A stretch of 64,000 bases of DNA from an uncultured Verrucomicrobia subdivision 3 bacterium (GCA_903865745.1 CAIPKV010000071.1:1-64000), one strand, 5' to 3'; positions 48,732 to 58,647 are shown, counted from the stretch's first letter. Program-made: numbers and translations. The notes: a model not told the origin generated them from the letters alone.

Positions 48732-49285
48732 ATCTTTTCCGAACCACTTTAATTCTGGCGTTTGCGTTTCTCGCCGTATTTGGCGAGGCGACGCTCGCCG
48801 CGCCGCGCCAATTGCTCGGGGCGCAGGTGGATCTTCTGCCGGCGCTCATGGTTTATGCCGCGCTCAATGCCGGGCTGCCGACCATCGCGTTGCTTGCGGT
48901 GCTGGGTGGCGTCTGGTTCGACACGCTTTCCGCGAATCCGTTGGGTGTCAGCATTCTGCCGTTGGTCGTCATCGGCTGGCCGATTTATTGGCGGCGGGAT
49001 TTGATACTACACGATCTGCCCTTTGCACAATTTGTGCTGGGTGCCGTCGCCAGTGCCCTTGCGCCTGCGCTGACAATGTTGCTCCTACTAAGCGGTGGCA
49101 AGGATCTGCTCGTGGGTTGGGGCACGCTCTGGCAATGGCTGGTTATGACCTTCGTAGGTGCCGTAGCGACGCCGTTTATTTTTTCGCTGATGGATGCGTG
49201 CAATCGCGCGCTGGGATATCAGGAGCGGGTCGAGCCCGGGTTCCGCCTCGACCGTGAAATTCAACGTAGCCGGAAGAAATTGTAA
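48728..49285 (+). CDS. mreD: Rod shape-determining protein MreD
   Basis: A 185-aa integral membrane protein with five or so hydrophobic helices (LILAFAFLAVFGEATLA, LMVYAALNAGLPTIALLAVLGG, LVVIGWPIYW and others). MreD is poorly conserved in sequence; the call rests on topology, size and position between mreC and mrdA with an ATGA overlap. Confidence 0.85.
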   Translation: MNLFRTTLILAFAFLAVFGEATLAAPRQLLGAQVDLLPALMVYAALNAGLPTIALLAVLGGVWFDTLSANPLGVSILPLVVIGWPIYWRRDLILHDLPFAQFVLGAVASALAPALTMLLLLSGGKDLLVGWGTLWQWLVMTFVGAVATPFIFSLMDACNRALGYQERVEPGFRLDREIQRSRKKL

Positions 49286-49286
49286 A

Positions 49287-51332
49287 ATGCTAGTCGTTGA
49301 CGAACTAAAAAAGAACGAACCGCATCTCCGCCTCGTCGCGGTGGGGTTGGTGGCGGGGCTTGGCATTTTGCTCGCGGGCTTGTGGTGGGTGCAGGTCGTC
49401 TCGTCGCGCGAATATCAGGAGCATTTGACTACGCAGGCATATCGTACCATCCGGCTGCCAGCCGTGCGCGGCAAAATTCTTGACCGCGAAGGTCGCGTGC
49501 TGGCCGAGAATCAGCCGCGTTACAACCTGAGCCTTTACCTTGATGACTTGCATCAATCGTTTGATGCGGCTTACGGCGAACTTTTGAAAGCCGCCCGCTT
49601 GGCCCAGAAGCACAATATTGAAATCGCGGAAAAAAAACTAGACCGCTCGCTAACGAAGGCGGAACGGAAACGGTTTGCCTTCACGCCGGAGCAACTTCAG
49701 TCCTTACACGAACTCGCGCGGGTGCGCGTCGCGAATAGGGTCGTGGCCCAAGTCAGCCAGAAAATCGGCCAACCGCTCACGCTGGATCCGGTGGCCTTCA
49801 ATCGCCATTACGGAGCCAGACTTGCGCTGCCTTTTCCGGTTCTGAAGAACCTTGATGCCACGCAAATCGCGCGGTTTCAGGAGAACTTCTCCGGTGCACT
49901 CGGCGCGGATTTGGAACTGCAGTCCGTGCGCAGCTATCCGCTGGGTGACACGGCGGCGCATCTGCTCGGGTATTTGCAGCGCCATGATGATTCGCAGGAA
50001 GGTGAGGATTCGGTGTTCAACTATCGTATCCCCGATTTTCAAGGAGCGGTAGGTGTGGAATCCGGCTTTGACGAACAGTTGCGCGGGCGGGCAGGTGCGG
50101 AGTCGTTGCTGGTAAACAGTCAGGGCTATCGCCAGTCCGAAACCGTCGAGAGCCACCCAGAGCCGGGACAAAACGTGGTGCTAACAATTGACCTCGATTT
50201 GCAACGCGCCGCCGAGGAGTCTATTGCCAACCATCATGTACCGGGCGCGCTGGCGGCAGACGCGCGTGCCGCGGTGGTCGTGATGGATGTGCGCGATGGC
50301 GATGTGTTGGCTATGGCTTCTTCGCCCACGATTAATCCGCTCTTTTTCACGGGTAGCCTGACGCCGGACGAAATGCAGCGTGAAGCCACTCGGCGGGCGG
50401 ATGTGAAACTGCGCCCGGAAATCAACCGCGCGACGCAGGAGAATTACGCGCCTGGCTCCATCTTCAAGGTCATCGTTGGACTCGCGGCGCTGGAAGCGGG
50501 CTTGAACCCGGAAAAATATTACACGGTTGAGCCTGACCCGACGCGGCCGGGCAAAGGGTGTGTTTACATCGGCCGGCGCAAGATTGACGACACCGCGCCG
50601 CCCGGCGAATACAATTTCAAGCGCGCTTTGGAGCGTTCCAGTAATTCTTATTTCATCCAGACCGGCTCGGACGTGGGCGCGGAGCGCATCGTGGCATTGG
50701 CGGAAAGATTTCACCTCGGCGAGAACTTTGACTTACCGACGCGCCAGGAGACGAGCGGAAATATTCCGTCGGAGGACCGTATCCGTGAAGGCTGGAGTGC
50801 GGGCGACACGGCGAACTTATGCATCGGGCAAGGCGAAGTGTCGGTCACGCCGTTGCAGATGGCGGTGGTATATTCGGCGATTGCGAATGGCGGCACGGTT
50901 TACTGGCCCCGGCTGGTCTCGCGGATCGAGCCACAGGATCCGATGTCGCACGACGTGGCGACGAATTTGCCGACCGCACTGGTGTGCGATCACATCGGCG
51001 TGAGCGGGCGCAGCCTGCGGATTTTGCACAACGCGATGCTGGCGGAAACCGAGGATGTGGAAGGCACAGGTAAGGCGGCTTGCGTGCCGGGCTTACGCAT
51101 TTGCGGCAAAACCGGCACGGCCCAAGTGGAAGATGCGCACAACCGTGTAGTGGATCACACGACGTGGTTTGCGTCGTTCGCGCCGTACGAGAATCCGAAA
51201 TACGCGGTAGTGGTAATGGTGGAGAGCGGCTCTTCCGGCGGTGAGTCTTGTGCACCCATCGCGCATGACATCTACCAAGCGATTTTAGATAAAGAAAAAG
51301 GCGTGGCCGGGAAAGTCCTGGCGGCAAATTAA
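49287..51332 (+). CDS. mrdA: Penicillin-binding protein 2 (elongasome transpeptidase)
   Basis: A 681-aa protein from MLVVDELKKNEPHL, one base after the mreD stop; the ORF-track start inside mreD is rejected. It has one N-terminal transmembrane helix, a PBP dimer domain, then a transpeptidase with S391-x-x-K394 (SIFK), SSN in ERSSNSYF and KTG near 608 (CGKTGTAQ). It cross-links peptidoglycan for cylindrical growth together with RodA, whose gene follows immediately. Confidence 0.96.
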   Translation: MLVVDELKKNEPHLRLVAVGLVAGLGILLAGLWWVQVVSSREYQEHLTTQAYRTIRLPAVRGKILDREGRVLAENQPRYNLSLYLDDLHQSFDAAYGELLKAARLAQKHNIEIAEKKLDRSLTKAERKRFAFTPEQLQSLHELARVRVANRVVAQVSQKIGQPLTLDPVAFNRHYGARLALPFPVLKNLDATQIARFQENFSGALGADLELQSVRSYPLGDTAAHLLGYLQRHDDSQEGEDSVFNYRIPDFQGAVGVESGFDEQLRGRAGAESLLVNSQGYRQSETVESHPEPGQNVVLTIDLDLQRAAEESIANHHVPGALAADARAAVVVMDVRDGDVLAMASSPTINPLFFTGSLTPDEMQREATRRADVKLRPEINRATQENYAPGSIFKVIVGLAALEAGLNPEKYYTVEPDPTRPGKGCVYIGRRKIDDTAPPGEYNFKRALERSSNSYFIQTGSDVGAERIVALAERFHLGENFDLPTRQETSGNIPSEDRIREGWSAGDTANLCIGQGEVSVTPLQMAVVYSAIANGGTVYWPRLVSRIEPQDPMSHDVATNLPTALVCDHIGVSGRSLRILHNAMLAETEDVEGTGKAACVPGLRICGKTGTAQVEDAHNRVVDHTTWFASFAPYENPKYAVVVMVESGSSGGESCAPIAHDIYQAILDKEKGVAGKVLAAN

Positions 51333-51333
51333 A

Positions 51334-52551
51334 ATGTTTTCGACCGGCACAACTCCGAGACAATCGTCCGACCGGCTGCAAATCGCGGCTCTGGTCGGGT
51401 TGATGATTGTCGGCGCGGCGTTCGTGTTCAGCGCGACGATGGTAAATCCGCTGGAGACGGAAAAAATCTGGTTCGCGCAGATTTGGTTCCGGCAGATTAT
51501 CTGGTATTTGCTGGGTGCCGGCGTGGCGGCGATGATGTGCGTGCTGGATTATCACACGCTGGCGCGGTGGTCGTTCGTGGCCTATTGGGCGATGATTCTC
51601 TGCCTCGTCGCGGTGCTGATTCCGCACATTGGCCAGACGCATGGCTGGGGCGCGCGGCGGTGGATTGACCTGCCGTTCTTTCAGTTTCAGCCGAGCGAGT
51701 TTGCGAAGCTGGCGTTCATCCTCGCGGGCGCAAATTTCCTAAGCCGGCCGCCGGATGAATTGCGGCAATCAAAAGTCTTCTGGCAAGGCATCGGCCTGAT
51801 GATGCTGCCGTTCCTGCTCATCTTGAAAGAACCGGATTTGGGTTCTGCGCTCGTGCTGCTGCCGACGGGCTTGGTGATGATGCTGGTCGCGGGTACGCCG
51901 AGAATTTATTTAATCAAGCTGCTGCTCGGGGTCGGCCTGCTGGCGTCGCTGTTTGTCGCGGATCTTTTATTCGCGCCGCCACGCTGGCAGGTGCCGATGG
52001 AAACCTATCAGCGCAACCGGCTGCTGATTTATTTTGGTCGGGATTACACCCACTTTGCTCCGCCGAACGCCACACCGGCGGAGTTGCAACGCCTGCGTCA
52101 GCGTCAGTTAGATGACGCCTACAACGTACGGCAGGCGTTGATTTCGGTCGGCTCCGGTGGGCTGATCGGAAAAGGCTGGCGGCAGGGTACCCAGAATGCG
52201 CTGGGCTATCTGCCGCGGGCCGTGGCTCACAACGACTTCATTTTCTCGGTGATTGCCGAGGAGGAAGGGTTCGTTGGCAGCGTCATTGTTTTGACGCTGT
52301 ATGCGGTGGTTCTCTTCACCGGATTGAGAATCGCCGGCCAGGCGCGCGACCGCCTGGGCAAGCTCGTGGCGGTGGGCGTGGTCACGCTCATCTTCAGCCA
52401 CGTATTCATCAACATCGGAATGAACATTCGCATCATGCCCGTGACGGGGGTGCCACTGCCGCTGCTATCGTATGGCGGATCTTCAGTGCTGTGCTCCCTG
52501 TTCGCCGTGGGCCTGCTGCAAAACATCCACATCCATCGAAGAGGATATTAA
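51334..52551 (+). CDS. rodA: Peptidoglycan polymerase RodA (SEDS family)
   Basis: A 405-aa protein with about ten transmembrane helices. SEDS signatures are visible: GWGARRWIDLPFFQFQPSEFAKLA, the ILKEPDLGSALVLLPTG region with the catalytic Asp, and PVTGVPLPLLSYGGSSVL near the C-terminus. It polymerises lipid II into glycan strands in complex with PBP2. It begins one base after the mrdA stop and ends two bases before the next gene. Confidence 0.97.
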   Translation: MFSTGTTPRQSSDRLQIAALVGLMIVGAAFVFSATMVNPLETEKIWFAQIWFRQIIWYLLGAGVAAMMCVLDYHTLARWSFVAYWAMILCLVAVLIPHIGQTHGWGARRWIDLPFFQFQPSEFAKLAFILAGANFLSRPPDELRQSKVFWQGIGLMMLPFLLILKEPDLGSALVLLPTGLVMMLVAGTPRIYLIKLLLGVGLLASLFVADLLFAPPRWQVPMETYQRNRLLIYFGRDYTHFAPPNATPAELQRLRQRQLDDAYNVRQALISVGSGGLIGKGWRQGTQNALGYLPRAVAHNDFIFSVIAEEEGFVGSVIVLTLYAVVLFTGLRIAGQARDRLGKLVAVGVVTLIFSHVFINIGMNIRIMPVTGVPLPLLSYGGSSVLCSLFAVGLLQNIHIHRRGY

Positions 52552-52553
52552 CT

Positions 52554-54521
52554 ATGAGCAATAACTTCTCGCGGCGCCGCCGCGGTATGCGCTTCAAACC
52601 CAAAGGCGGCCTAAACCCCGCCCACCAAAAAACCGACCGCGACGCCCTCGAAGCGCGTCAAGACGTGGTCACTGAACAAGGCGGACAGGAACGCTTGTTC
52701 GAAAAACGCCATCAAGTCGAAATCGAACGCGCCGAAAACGTCGCCGCCGGTTTGCCGCCGGAGGCCAAAACGGAAACCGCCACGTCGCATGCCGAACACG
52801 CGCATCCGCACGAGCATCAGCCCGAGCCGGCTCCCGCCATGCCGGTCGCCGAGGTGCCGTTTGCGCCGGTGAAGATTCCTGAGCAGCCGAAAGGTTTGCT
52901 TGAGACCATCACCGCCACGGCGGCAAACATCGTCAAGAAGGTCCAGCGGCTCATCCGCCCGGAAAAGAAAGTCCACAAGGAAGTCATCATCAATGCCGAG
53001 ACGCTCGAAACGCGCGTCGCGGTGACCGAAGATGGCAAGCTGGAGGAATTCAACATCGAGCGCACCACCGAGGAGCGCCTTGTCGGCAGCATCTTCAAGG
53101 GCCGCGTCCGCAATCTCGAAGACGGCTTGAAAGCCGCGTTCGTGGACATCGGTTTCGAGAAGAATGCCTTCCTGCACTACTGGGACATCGTCCCCAACCA
53201 GTTCGATTCCGGCGTGGAAATCGTCGAGCGCGAAAACCAGGGCCGCCGTCCCCAGAAACCCAAGATCACGCAGAAGGATATACCGCGCCTTTACTCCCCC
53301 GGTGCGGACATCATCGTGCAGGTCACGAAAGGACCGATTGGCACCAAAGGTCCGCGCGTCACGACCAACCTCGTGTTGCCCGGCCGTTTCCTTGTGCTGT
53401 TGCCGAACTCCGACCAGTCCGGCATCTCGCGCAAGATTGAGAATCCCGAGGAGCGCAAGCGCCTCAAGAAAATCCTCCGCGAACTCCACATCCCCGACGG
53501 CATGGGTGTCATCATGCGCACCGCCGGCGAGGGGCAGCAGCTCCGTTACTTCGTGCGCGACCTCGCGTTCCTCGTCGAGGAATGGAACTCGATTCAGGAG
53601 CGCATCAAGAAGCAGCCCATGGCCACCTGCGTCTTTCAGGAGCCTGACCTCATCGAACGCACCGTGCGCGATTTCCTCACCGAGGACGTCGAACGCATTG
53701 TGGTGGACAACAACAAGGCTTACGACCGGATGCGCGAGATGATTTCCAAGATCTCCAAACGTTCGGCCAACAAGATTAAATTCTACACCGAAGCCCAGCC
53801 GATCTTCGACCGGTTCAACGTCAGCAAACAGTTGGAGAACACCTTCTCGCGGCAGGTCAACCTCAAGAGCGGCGGCGCCATCGTCATCGACGAAACCGAG
53901 GCGCTCGTCGCCATTGACGTGAACACCGGCCGGCATAAGGGCGGCAAGGATCAGGAAGCCGTCATCCTCAAGGTCAACCTCGAGGCCGCCGAAGAAATCA
54001 CCCGCCAATTGCGCCTGCGCAACATGGGCGGACTCATCGTGCTCGACTTCATTGACATGAAATCCGGGCGCGACCGCCAGGCCGTCCACAACAAGATGCG
54101 CGAAGGATTGCGTCGCGACAAAGCCAAGACCCACATCCTGCCCATCTCGCAGCTCGGCCTGATGGAGATGACGCGCCAGCGCCACAGCGAGAGCGTGCGC
54201 GCCGCCGTGTATGACGATTGCCCGTATTGCAAAGGCCGCGGCAAGGTGAAGAGCACCGAGACGATGAGCGTGGAAATCCAGCGCAAGCTCCAGGAAATCC
54301 TCAAGAAGCGCACGCGCGACGAGAACGACTTCCAATTGCGCATCGTCGTGCATCCCACGGTGCTGGACCGGTTGCGCACCGAGGACGAAAAGCATCTCAT
54401 CGAGATGGAGAAGCGTTATTTCGGCAAGCTCTCCTTCCGGGCGGACACCGGGATGCATGCCGAACAGTTCAAGATTGTGAACGTGGAGTCGAACGAAGAA
54501 CTCGCCAGCGTCGGCGCGTAA
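52554..54521 (+). CDS. rng: Ribonuclease E/G family endoribonuclease
   Basis: A 655-aa protein from MSNNFSRRRRGMRFKPKGG, preceded by GAGGATAT at good spacing, which decides the start over the ORF-track 52491. The first ~150 residues are a basic/acidic low-complexity extension with a His/Glu-rich patch (HAEHAHPHEHQPEPAP). The S1 RNA-binding domain (VGSIFKGRVRNLEDGLKAAFVDIG) is followed by the DNase I-like catalytic part (VAIDVNTG, VLDFIDM), then the zinc-link CPYCKGRG near 556. It lacks the long C-terminal degradosome scaffold of RNase E. Its tight link to mreBCD-mrdA-rodA echoes the rng position after mreD in proteobacteria. Confidence 0.93.
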   Translation: MSNNFSRRRRGMRFKPKGGLNPAHQKTDRDALEARQDVVTEQGGQERLFEKRHQVEIERAENVAAGLPPEAKTETATSHAEHAHPHEHQPEPAPAMPVAEVPFAPVKIPEQPKGLLETITATAANIVKKVQRLIRPEKKVHKEVIINAETLETRVAVTEDGKLEEFNIERTTEERLVGSIFKGRVRNLEDGLKAAFVDIGFEKNAFLHYWDIVPNQFDSGVEIVERENQGRRPQKPKITQKDIPRLYSPGADIIVQVTKGPIGTKGPRVTTNLVLPGRFLVLLPNSDQSGISRKIENPEERKRLKKILRELHIPDGMGVIMRTAGEGQQLRYFVRDLAFLVEEWNSIQERIKKQPMATCVFQEPDLIERTVRDFLTEDVERIVVDNNKAYDRMREMISKISKRSANKIKFYTEAQPIFDRFNVSKQLENTFSRQVNLKSGGAIVIDETEALVAIDVNTGRHKGGKDQEAVILKVNLEAAEEITRQLRLRNMGGLIVLDFIDMKSGRDRQAVHNKMREGLRRDKAKTHILPISQLGLMEMTRQRHSESVRAAVYDDCPYCKGRGKVKSTETMSVEIQRKLQEILKKRTRDENDFQLRIVVHPTVLDRLRTEDEKHLIEMEKRYFGKLSFRADTGMHAEQFKIVNVESNEELASVGA

Positions 54522-54540
54522 ACTAAAGCTGTAAACAGCA

Positions 54541-54571
54541 AACGCCCCGCAAGCCATTGCGGGGCGTTTTT
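54541..54571 (+). terminator. Terminator after the shape/RNase operon
   Basis: Stem AACGCCCCGC / GCGGGGCGTT with an 8-base loop, followed by a T run (GTTTTTAATT), 20 bp after the rng stop. Confidence 0.94.
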
Positions 54572-54731
54572 AATTACTACGGAGAGGGTTTCTCTATTTT
54601 CCACTTCTGGCTTATTACTCGCAATGCCGCGTGGCGGCGAATATATGGCAAGGAACCAAAAAGGAATATCAATACTTCTATACCAGACTCTATTTAACCG
54701 ACCCGAAAGGCGGTGTGCCCGGCGGGAAAAG

Positions 54732-55112
54732 GGGCTTGGCAGAGGGATTCTGCCAGTTGGCAGAACAAAAAGACGGCTTGGCGGAACACTTCCGCCAACT
54801 GGCCGAGCCAAAAGGCGGCTGGCAGAGCCATTCCGCCAACTGGCGGAATGGTTTGACGGCTTGGCAGAATGATTCTGCCAACTGGCGGAGCCGAAAGTCG
54901 GTTGGCGGAGCAACTCTGCCAATTGGCGGAGCAAAAGGATGGCTTGGCGGAATGATTCTGCCAACTGGTCGAGACCAAGGACGGCTTGGTCGAGCCAAAG
55001 GTTGGCTTGGTCAAAGGCTTCCGCCAAGGGGCGGGGAGTCCGGGCGGTCTGGCCGGGCATGGCTGCCAACTGGCCGGGCGTCTCGACAGCTTGGCGGAAG
55101 GTAGCTGCCAAG
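54732..55112. repeat. 21-bp-period repeat array A6, core TTGGCRGA
   Basis: Cores start at 54736, 54757, 54778, 54799, 54819, 54840, 54861, 54882, 54902, 54923, 54944, 54965, 54986, 55007, 55049, 55070 and 55091. Nearly every step is 21 bp, with two 20-bp slips and one degenerate unit. Many units read TTGGCGGAAnnnnTTCCGCCAA-like and can fold into hairpins. The core equals that of array A2 (11.9 kb), opposite orientation. It fills the 669-bp gap before the secreted-protein gene; the ORFs there (LAE-rich heptads) are artefacts. Confidence 0.94.
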
Positions 55113-55190
55113 GGGTGGCGGGGAGTGTTCATCTGGGGGCTTAGTTTCTGCGTCCCCTTTTAGGTTGCCTCGAACGGCGGGAGGTTTAAC

Positions 55191-56090
55191 TTGTCCATCA
55201 TTCGCATGAAAACTTTATTCGTCCTTGGTCTGGCGGTGCTGGGCCTGCTCCGCGCGTCGGCGCAGGTGAGCTTGGAATTGTCGCTGGACCAGGAACAGTT
55301 TCTGCCGAGCGAGACCCTGCCGCTGGCGGTCAAGGTCATCAACCGGTCCGGTCAGCAGGTGCATCTGGGCACGGAACCGGACTGGCTGACGTTCAATGTG
55401 GAGGCGGTGGACGGCTTCGTGGTGCTCAAGAATGCAGAGGTGCCGGTGACGGGCGCATTCGATTTGGAGACGGGTCAGCTCGGTATCAAGCGGGTGGATT
55501 TGCAACCGTACTTCAACCTGACCCGGCCCGGCCGCTACCGGATTATCGCCACGTTGCGCATCAAGGACTGGGGCGCGGAGATCGCGAGCGAGCCGAAGGC
55601 GTTTGACGTGATCACGGGCGCGAAGCTGTGGCAACAGGATTTCGGGGTGCCGTCGCCAACAAATGGGGTGCCGGAGGTGCGCAAATATACGTTGGAGAAG
55701 GCGAATTATCTGGCGAGCCAGTTGCGCCTGTACGTGCAGGTCAGCGATCAGGCGGAAGCAGTAGTTTATAAGGTGTCGGCGCTGGGACCGATGGTGTCGT
55801 TCAGTCAGCCGGACGCGCAAGTGGACCGGTCAGGCCATTTGTGCGTGCTGTGGCAGACGGGCGCGCAGACGTTCAGCTACGCGCTGGTGAACCCGGACGG
55901 CACGGTGGCGGCGACGGACTTCTACGATAACTTCTTTTCGCGCCCGCGCCTGTCTATCACGAATCAGGGTGACGTAGCGGTGGTGGGTGGCACGCGCCGG
56001 CCCCGGCCGATGGAGTTGCCCATCGTCAAGGCACCGAATGAGCTGCCCGCGCTGACCAAGCCGGTGATGCCGGTAGGGTCGACGAATTGA
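55191..56090 (+). CDS. Exported hypothetical protein (299 aa)
   Basis: The N-terminus is a signal peptide (MKTLFVLGLAVLGLLRASAQ). The mature protein is beta-rich, starting like an Ig/cohesin-type domain (VSLELSLDQEQFLPSETLPLAVKVINRSGQ), with a later segment resembling a delivery or beta-propeller strand (DRSGHLCVLWQTGAQTFSYALVNPDG). No enzyme motif is seen. GGGAGG lies six bases before TTG 55191 but about 21 before ATG 55206, so I keep the TTG start; either way the signal peptide is intact. Function unknown; periplasmic or surface location likely. Confidence 0.75.
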   Translation: MSIIRMKTLFVLGLAVLGLLRASAQVSLELSLDQEQFLPSETLPLAVKVINRSGQQVHLGTEPDWLTFNVEAVDGFVVLKNAEVPVTGAFDLETGQLGIKRVDLQPYFNLTRPGRYRIIATLRIKDWGAEIASEPKAFDVITGAKLWQQDFGVPSPTNGVPEVRKYTLEKANYLASQLRLYVQVSDQAEAVVYKVSALGPMVSFSQPDAQVDRSGHLCVLWQTGAQTFSYALVNPDGTVAATDFYDNFFSRPRLSITNQGDVAVVGGTRRPRPMELPIVKAPNELPALTKPVMPVGSTN

Positions 56091-56327
56091 AGTAACCCGT
56101 CCGTTAGTAGGATTATTTCTCCTTGCCAGTGCGGGTCTTTCCCGTATCCTAATCCTGCCTGAACGCCGCGTGTGCGGATGTTCATTGAGGCTGAGAAAAA
56201 ACCGTTAACCAATAACCTAACCTTTAACCTCCGTTGCCCTCGCAGCGTTTGTTGGTAGTTAGGCAATGGAGTCTTCCAGTTCCTTTCGGAACGAAAAGTC
56301 TCCCGCAGTGCAGTTCACAGTAAAGTT

Positions 56328-57989
56328 ATGCTCACCATGGAACAGGCTCTCAAGCAGAGCAAAAAACAACTCGTCACCCAGGGCGAAATCGTCAAGGGTA
56401 CCGTCATCGAAGTCCGCGCCAAGGAAGTCCTCGTGGACATCGGCTACAAAAGCGAAGGCATCGTCCCGCTCAACGAATTCGTGGAACCGGCCGCCGTTCA
56501 GGTCGGCAGCGAAATCGATGTGCTGATCGAGAAGCTCGAAAATAAGGAAGGCACCGTCGTTCTCTCGCACCAAAAGGCGGAATTCAAGAAGAACTGGGAC
56601 CGCATCCTCACCATTTGCAACGAAGGCGGCCGCGTCATGGGCAAAGTCACCGCGCTGGTCAAGGGCGGCCTCATCGTCAATGTCGGCGTCGAGGCGTTCC
56701 TGCCGTCGTCGCAGCTCGACGTCATCACGCCGAAGAATCTTTCCGGTTTCGTGGGCAACACCTACGAATTCAAGGTCGTCAAAATCAATCAGGAGCGCCA
56801 GAACATCGTGCTCTCCCGCCGCGAACTCATCGAAGCGGAACGCGGCGACAAGCGCGCGAAATTGCTGGCCGACATGGTCCCGGGCGACATCCGCAAGGGC
56901 ATTGTCAAAAACCTCACGGACTTCGGCGCGTTCATTGATTTGAACGGCCTCGATGGTTTGCTCCACATCACGGACATGAGCTGGGGTCGCCTCGGCCATC
57001 CGTCGGAAATCCTCAAGGTCGGCCAGGAACTCGACGTGGTCGTGCTCGACGTGAACAAGGAAAAGGAACGCGTCAGCCTTGGCCTCAAGCAGAAGCTCGC
57101 CAATCCGTGGGACAGCATCGAGACGAAGTTCCCGATCGGTACCAAGGTCAAGGGCAAGGTCGTCAGCCTCGTGCCGTACGGCGCGTTTGTGCAGCTCGAA
57201 CCCGGCGTCGAAGGTCTGATCCACGTCACCGAATTGTCCTGGACCAAGCGCATCGCCAAGCCGAGCGACGTGCTCAAGCAGGATCAGGAAGTCGAGGCCA
57301 TCGTCCTCGGCATCAACCGCGATGAACAGAAAATCTCCCTCGGCATCCGCCAGCTCGAATCCAATCCGTGGGACGGCGCGGCGGCGAAATACACCGTTGG
57401 CACCAAGATCAAAGGTCAGGTGCGCAACACCACGAGCTACGGCGCGTTTGTCGAACTCGAAGAGGGCATCGACGGCATGGTGCACGTCTCGGACATGTCC
57501 TGGACGCGCAAGATCAATCATCCTTCGGAAGTCTTGAAGAAGGGCGACGTCGTTGACGCCATCGTGCTCGAAGTGGACCGCGCCAACCAGCGCATCGCGC
57601 TCGGCATGAAGCAGCTCGAAACCGACCCGTGGTCGAACATCGAGACGCTCTACAAAGTCGGCGATCTCGTCACCGGCAAGGTCACCAAGCTCGCCAGCTT
57701 CGGCGCGTTTGTCGGCCTGCAACACGAAATCGACGGTCTCGTGCACATCTCGCAGATCAGCGAGGAACGCGTGGACAAGATCAAGAACGTGCTCAAGCCC
57801 GGCCAGGAAGTCAGCGCGCGCGTCGTGAAAATCGACCGCAACGAACGCCGTATCGGTCTGTCCATCAAGGCGGCCGCTTACACGGACGAACAGATCAAGG
57901 AAGAGCAGAAGATTCTCGACGCGCTCAAGCCCGGCGAAGATCTGGTTGCCCTGCAACACGCCTTCGACGCGCTCGACGACGTCAAATAA
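56328..57989 (+). CDS. rpsA: 30S ribosomal protein S1
   Basis: A 553-aa protein with six S1 OB-fold repeats at roughly 85-residue spacing, each with the G-x-V...GAFV...G-x-x-G-L-x-H core (for example GIVKNLTDFGAFIDLNGLDG and GKVVSLVPYGAFVQLEPGVEG). S1 brings mRNA to the ribosome, notably messages without a Shine-Dalgarno, which are common here. The start is ATG 56328; a second ATG four codons on is also possible. The 237-bp leader has no clear structure by eye. Confidence 0.96.
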   Translation: MLTMEQALKQSKKQLVTQGEIVKGTVIEVRAKEVLVDIGYKSEGIVPLNEFVEPAAVQVGSEIDVLIEKLENKEGTVVLSHQKAEFKKNWDRILTICNEGGRVMGKVTALVKGGLIVNVGVEAFLPSSQLDVITPKNLSGFVGNTYEFKVVKINQERQNIVLSRRELIEAERGDKRAKLLADMVPGDIRKGIVKNLTDFGAFIDLNGLDGLLHITDMSWGRLGHPSEILKVGQELDVVVLDVNKEKERVSLGLKQKLANPWDSIETKFPIGTKVKGKVVSLVPYGAFVQLEPGVEGLIHVTELSWTKRIAKPSDVLKQDQEVEAIVLGINRDEQKISLGIRQLESNPWDGAAAKYTVGTKIKGQVRNTTSYGAFVELEEGIDGMVHVSDMSWTRKINHPSEVLKKGDVVDAIVLEVDRANQRIALGMKQLETDPWSNIETLYKVGDLVTGKVTKLASFGAFVGLQHEIDGLVHISQISEERVDKIKNVLKPGQEVSARVVKIDRNERRIGLSIKAAAYTDEQIKEEQKILDALKPGEDLVALQHAFDALDDVK

Positions 57990-58016
57990 CGAATCATCGA
58001 TTCGTCAGTAGAATTC

Positions 58017-58052
58017 AAACCGGCGGACTGGTAACAGTCCGCCGGTTTTTTA
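58017..58052. terminator. Terminator between rpsA and folA (convergent)
   Basis: A 13-bp perfect stem AAACCGGCGGACT / AGTCCGCCGGTTT with a 5-base loop and T runs. The T run on the plus strand reaches into the stop codon of minus-strand folA. Confidence 0.94.
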
Positions 58053-58640
58053 TTTCAGCAGCTCGCGGTGCCGGTAGTGCAGAATCTTGAAGTCCGGTTC
58101 GTCGCGGATTTCTTCCACCAATTCAAACTTGTCTTCAAATGGCGGAAAGAATGCATCGCCGCCCTCGACCTCGCGTTTCACCAGTGTCAGGTAAAGGTCC
58201 GAGCAGAAGGGCAGGGCTTTCTTGTAGATTTGTGCGCCGCCAGCGATAAAGAACTCCAGTGGCGAACTAGCGGGGTCCAGCTTCAGCACGTTCTTGATGA
58301 TGCGCAGATCTACCGTCGCCGCGCCGCCGACTTTGGGTAGCTCGAACTGCGCCGGCTTCTGTGGGAAACGCGTCTTACCGCGTCCGACCCAGGCCTGCGC
58401 GAAGACCGTCGGCAGACTCGTCTGCAACCGGCCCGGATGCCGGCTGAGCACGATATTGATGCGGTTGGGCAGTGGCTTGTTGCCGAGGCTTTCAAACGTC
58501 TTGCGCCCCATGATGACCACGTGGCCGGAAGTCATCTTCTTGAACCACTTGAAATCCTCCGGCAGATGCCACGGGATTTTGTTCCCCGCGCCGATCACGC
58601 GGTTCAGCGACATTGCGGCGATGGCTTTGAAATGCTTCAT
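58050..58640 (-). CDS. folA: Dihydrofolate reductase
   Basis: A 196-aa protein. NADPH/folate-binding signature: AIAAMSLNRVIGAGNKIPWHLPEDFKWFK with the active-site acidic residue in PEDF, MGRKTFESLG and the late FIAGGAQIYKKAL. It reduces dihydrofolate produced by thymidylate synthase, whose gene is upstream in the same operon. Compared with the usual ~160 aa there is an extra stretch of about 35-40 residues after LSRHPG (around residues 72-110) containing VGRGKTRFPQKPAQFEL. A palindromic repeat sits just before the start codon. Confidence 0.95.
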   Translation of the reverse strand: MKHFKAIAAMSLNRVIGAGNKIPWHLPEDFKWFKKMTSGHVVIMGRKTFESLGNKPLPNRINIVLSRHPGRLQTSLPTVFAQAWVGRGKTRFPQKPAQFELPKVGGAATVDLRIIKNVLKLDPASSPLEFFIAGGAQIYKKALPFCSDLYLTLVKREVEGGDAFFPPFEDKFELVEEIRDEPDFKILHYRHRELLK

Positions 58641-58647
58641 GTTGCTA

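Noticed and set aside
54631-55104. ORF of LAE-rich heptad repeats as a coiled-coil protein
   Set aside because: The heptads follow from a 21-bp DNA period; other frames are open too, and similar arrays with other cores give unrelated heptads. There is no ribosome-binding site or family match.
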